Shown here in pieces: positions 60,218 to 64,000 of a stretch of 64,000 nt of DNA (its first letter is position 1; each line of letters begins with the position of its first letter). The DNA comes from Lethocerus indicus. Its lineage: Eukaryota > Arthropoda > Insecta > Hemiptera > Belostomatidae. The notes under the pieces were generated by a model. The model was given only the letters and a program-made list of their open reading frames with translations, searched no databases and was not told the DNA's origin. Made by a program: the position numbers and the translations under genes. The stretch spans positions 4,908,585 through 4,972,584 of the forward strand of contig JACDQD010000002.1 of the NCBI GenBank assembly GCA_019843655.1. The letters are read 5' to 3'.

Positions 60218-63200
60218 ATGATGTTAGGCCTTTCAAAGCAGAGGGAAGTTAGGTAGTTCAATTTTCTTTATATAAATATGTTTTCCTAGCGTCGGATTTA
60301 TTTATTATTTAATTTTGACATTTTTAAATTCTAGTGAGGATAGACACAGTGGTGAATTCCTGACAGAAGAAAATGAAGGATATGAGAACTCAAGTTGTTG
60401 GAATTATGTGCATGATTCCATTTTACTGCACATTTTTAAATATTTAACTCCAAGTGAACTCCTAAATGTGGGTTTGACATGTCAAGCATGGAACCGTGTG
60501 TCATATGATGAACTACTGTGGAAGCATCTATTTTATAGAAATTTCAAAATCGATTTAAGCATACCAATTTCACCTGGTAAGTTTAAATAGTTTTTTTTAT
60601 ATATTGACTCAAAAATTATTTTTAACATTTGAATGGTAATATTTTTTTAAAAATCCTTCCGTTTTGAAGGTAAGACATCGTGGTATGAAGAATATAAACG
60701 CTTAGTTCACAACACTCCAACAGTTTGTTCTGAAGTTTTGTCTAACCACGGTCATGAAGTTTTACATGTTAGCTGTTCTCACGATGGAACTATGTTTGCT
60801 ACTTCTTCAAAAGACGGTTACATAATTGTTAGTAAAAATATTTTATATACATAATTTATTTATTTGATGACACCATTTCAATTATAAAACTTGTTTCATA
60901 ATTGCAATTTTGTAGGTTTGGAATTCCACTTTTCCAGCCAAGGTGAAATATTCGCATGACATGAAAATTTTCAGCTGGAAGTATACGCAGTTTTCACAGT
61001 TTAACCAGTCTGATTCATTATTACTTGTTTCAGGAGTACACTTTGGTACTCCAAATAGTACATCAGGGGAAATAGCTGTATTTTCATTGCAAGGTAAATA
61101 TTAATGGCTCTTTATTTTTAATTATTATTTAATAATTTTATTACTTAACATTATGATTAGGAATTTACTTTTCATTAATTATTAAAAATTAATGTGGTCT
61201 AGCAAAAGACCAAACCAACGAGAGGAGACAGAAACATCACGAGCCTACAGTAAAATGAAAGTGTCTTAACACCATTAAATTTATTTATGAAAGTTGATTT
61301 CTGAGTTTATTTTTATTGTTGTACTGAAACATTTTGAATTATTTTTTATAGTAGTATCAAATTTCCTTGATTTCAGTATTTATATTATTGTTTTATATAT
61401 TTTTAATAACTTCTTGTGATTTATATATATATATATATATATATATAAATGGAATTTTGTTTCAGAACGTTTTGAGTTACAATGTCGTGTAGGCAACAAG
61501 CCGTATGACATTTTCGGGACATGGTACAGTGATCGTTACTTGTTCTCCGGTGATCTTCATTGGCTTGCTCATCTTGTTAGTACAACCAGTCTATGGATAA
61601 ACAAAGCTTCACAAGTAAGGCCTCTAACTTCCATGACATGGATTTAAATATTTTAGCTTATAGTCTTGGCTTAAAAATCTAATTTTTTCCAATAAAATAT
61701 ATTTTACATTTACATATTGTACAAAACAATATAATCTGTTCTCTACAACAATTCATATTTTATAAAATATGTAACTATGTACACATCATATGTACAAGTA
61801 TTTACAATCCCGTAGTATTATATTTGATATTAATTGTAGCTTCGATGTGTCCTCTTTCAGGAGACTGCATCAGAGCATACACCAATTCTGAATCAGTTAT
61901 TTCGGTTCTACAATACCAATGCCAGCTCTGTTAGGGCGATTATGGTTGCAGAGTCTGCTACAGAAGACAAAAGTAATTATGAGGCAGTAAATAGCATTGA
62001 ATCGGACAAGTCGTATGAATACTACAACTACAGAAAACCTCAAACACCAAATAATCTAACTATTGATAGGTATTCTTCTTTTTTTTAAATACTTTTCTTA
62101 TTAAGCATAATTAGGCTCTGTTGCGACCTGTTAAGCCAATTGGTTGTTAGGGTAAGTGACTGCTACCAGAGAGCTTTATGGTCTAACTCCCAACTTAAAC
62201 TATAACTTACAAACTACTGTCCATTCATGGCAGATTTGAATTGCCGACCTCTAGGTCCTAAGGCCCACGCTCTACACCCCTGAGCCTCTGAGGCTCCTTG
62301 AAAGGTATTTAATTGTTTGCTACAGTTTTGACTATATTACATACCTTGGTAGATTAATGGTTAATTTTTCATATGAACAGTGAATTGAGGATGAATTCTA
62401 TTCGTTACTCTCCACCTTATAGAAGAGCTGAAAGTGAAGTGAAACTGAATTCATATGTTTGCAGCAGTGAAGGTAAGAATGGCCTAAGTCTAGCAGTAAA
62501 TGAGTGATAGATTGATATTTGGACATTGAACCCAATTTTTAAATTACGCACTCTTTTCATATCATTAAAGGAAGTCAAACAGAAGATATTTCTGCAGAAA
62601 GCTCAGAATATGGAGATGATGAAGACCTAGCAAATCAACCTGAGAAACTTCTTATTTTTACTACTGGCTCTAAAACATTCACACCCCATCAAATTGGTAT
62701 TTTTTTTATTTATGTGAAGATTAAATTATTATTTATTATTCAACTACTATTATGAATTCATTACATCTCATTGAATAACATTTCAGTTTAATATATTTGT
62801 CACTGTGATTGTTATGTTGAAGGGTTCAAAAAGATAAAAGGAGTAAATTTTCCTAAAGTAATTGATCCTGGGCCAAGTTTAAAGGAGCGCATTGCCGAGA
62901 GAGAAAGAAGGAGAGCTGAATCGAGGTTGTCACAAGAACCTGATTGGTTAAATTATGGAGCTGTTGCTGACAAATTTGATAAAATTGATCATGTAATAGA
63001 CTTGCACGGTCATATAATTGGAATGGGTTTATCTCCTGATCATAGGTAAAACATTAAATTATTATTGAAAATATTTTTTTAAAGTATTTCTTTTGTTTTT
63101 TATGGAGCACTCTGTATTTCTCCAATCAATATGGAGACCTCTAATAGATTTTGTTTATAGTATGCTTAATTTTTTAACTTGTTCATAATGCTGTTAAATA

Positions 63201-64000
63201 TTTGCACAGTATAGTGTTGTCTAATCATTAAGTAATATAACAATGTACATATAACTGGTTGAATTACATTTATTTGTTAGTAAATGTATTCATTATTATT
63301 ATTTATTGACACTTATACAAACACTCCTTTTTGGTAATGTCTTTGGCTGTATGACATTTTTTTTATAGGTATCTTTATGTGAACAGTAGACCTTGGCCTG
63401 ATGGTTACAAAATTGCAAACCCATTAGATCCTCCACCTATAGCACAAGAAATTGATATTCATGTAATTGATCTCATTAAATTTGAAGAAGTTGGTAAAAT
63501 GCTGCGTTCCCATAAAGCTTATACCCCTAACAATGAATGTTTTTTTATTTTTCTCGATGTTTCACAAGAATATGTTGCCAGGTGAGTATAGAATAACTAT
63601 TCTGTGTATATGTGCAGAATAATTTTCATATCAGTTTTGTATTAGAAAGTGAATTTCTTAATGGTGAAACATAGTATTAATATTTTAAAGCATTTTAAAA
63701 ATATCTTTATTTTTTAATGTCATTTCCAATTTGAATTAAAGGAATTTGGTGCATTTATAATGACTTTTTATATATTTTTAGATTAATATTATATAGATTA
63801 AGCAATGAGAATATAAATAGTATATACTGAAAACACTCTGAAAATATTATTTTTTATTGTTTAGTGGAGCAGAAGACAAGCATGGCTACCTATGGGATCG
63901 TCATTATGGAATATGTCTGGCTAAGCTTCCTCATGGCGACGTTGTAAATTCAGTTGCTTTCAACCCAGTCGATCATGGGATGTTAATCACAACTTCAGAT
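60218..64000 (+). CDS. Fbxw5: F-box and WD-repeat protein FBXW5-like (runs off window)
   Basis: Eleven exons in the window: 60218-60252, 60335-60576, 60670-60827, 60916-61093, 61466-61614, 61861-62069, 62381-62472, 62571-62696, 62823-63045, 63369-63581 and 63865 onward, encoding about 587 residues so far. The predicted start is MMLGLSKQREV; without that small exon no ATG precedes the F-box. The F-box is at about residues 37-85 (VHDSILLHIFKYLTPSELL). A first WD repeat follows (VSCSHDGTMFATSSKDGYII, then VWN). Later come the family blocks DLHGHIIGMGLSPDHRYLYV, AYTPNNECFFIFLDVS and ASGAEDKHGYLWDRHYGICLA-type sequence in the last visible exon. FBXW5 proteins are substrate receptors of cullin-RING (SCF and Cul4-DDB1) ubiquitin ligases. 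A decayed foldback fragment lies in intron 4 and a SINE in intron 6. The end of the last WD repeat is outside the window. Confidence 0.93.
61195..61256 (+). mobile_element. Foldback element right-arm fragment
   Basis: 'gtctagcaaaagaccaaacc' followed by 'gagaggagacagaaaca' and 'cctacagta', that is the outer right arm only, within an Fbxw5 intron. Confidence 0.75.
61421..61446. repeat. Short TA microsatellite
   Basis: Thirteen TA units, 20 bases before the exon starting at 61466. Confidence 0.85.
62116..62305 (-). mobile_element. tRNA-derived SINE-like repeat, copy 2
   Basis: Read on the minus strand it begins with a tRNA-like head: 'aggctcaggggtgtagagc' resembles the A box and D arm (TRGCNNAGYGG...TAGAGC), and 'caattcaaatctgcc' is a degenerate B box. 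The body matches the copy at 12700-12812. It lies in the Fbxw5 intron 6 in antisense orientation. Confidence 0.7.

Overview
The window is nuclear DNA of an animal and almost certainly an insect. Its genes are broken by short GT-AG introns, intergenic DNA is AT-rich, and it carries two insect-type gustatory receptors, a BAP complex HMG-box subunit, two secreted CUB-trypsin-fold proteases of the type found in insect saliva and venom, and many small mobile elements. The protease type fits a hemipteran or related insect, but that is inference.

Layout, left to right. 1-6.1 kb: a small plus-strand gene for a single-pass membrane protein with a glycosylation-rich outer segment and a proline-rich tail with PPxY motifs; its reading frame appears to break in C-rich runs. 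6.1-6.7 kb: the first of about ten copies of a hairpin (foldback) element. 8.8-9.9 kb: intronless Bap111/SMARCE1-like gene (minus). 10.7-14.9 kb: two tandem gustatory receptor genes (minus) with the same four-exon structure. 15-21 kb: mostly mobile elements (two foldback copies, one mariner deletion derivative) and two possible tiny genes. 22.2-29.8 kb: two unrelated-looking but similarly built genes (plus) for large, highly charged, tail-anchored proteins; the second holds an internally duplicated helical domain that I do not recognise. A piggyBac-type MITE lies between them. 32.1-37.2 kb: a multi-exon gene (minus) for a very charged, disordered protein. 39.1-39.7 kb: 5'-truncated jockey-like LINE with clear target-site duplication. 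39.9-51.7 kb: two tandem secreted serine proteases (minus), one with two CUB domains and one with one CUB, each with a TATA plus initiator promoter. 52.8-56.0 kb: a five-exon gene for a 134-residue protein of unknown family. 57.8-59.6 kb: alpha-aspartyl dipeptidase (minus), head-to-head with Fbxw5 (plus), which runs off the right end.

No bacterial-style operons, CRISPR arrays or RNA genes were seen. Gene models were built by hand from reading frame, splice sites and phase, so exon edges are explicit predictions. Coding starts that use non-ATG codons in raw open frames were moved to the first plausible ATG or to an upstream exon. The two protease genes together with the two receptors suggest local tandem duplication is common here.
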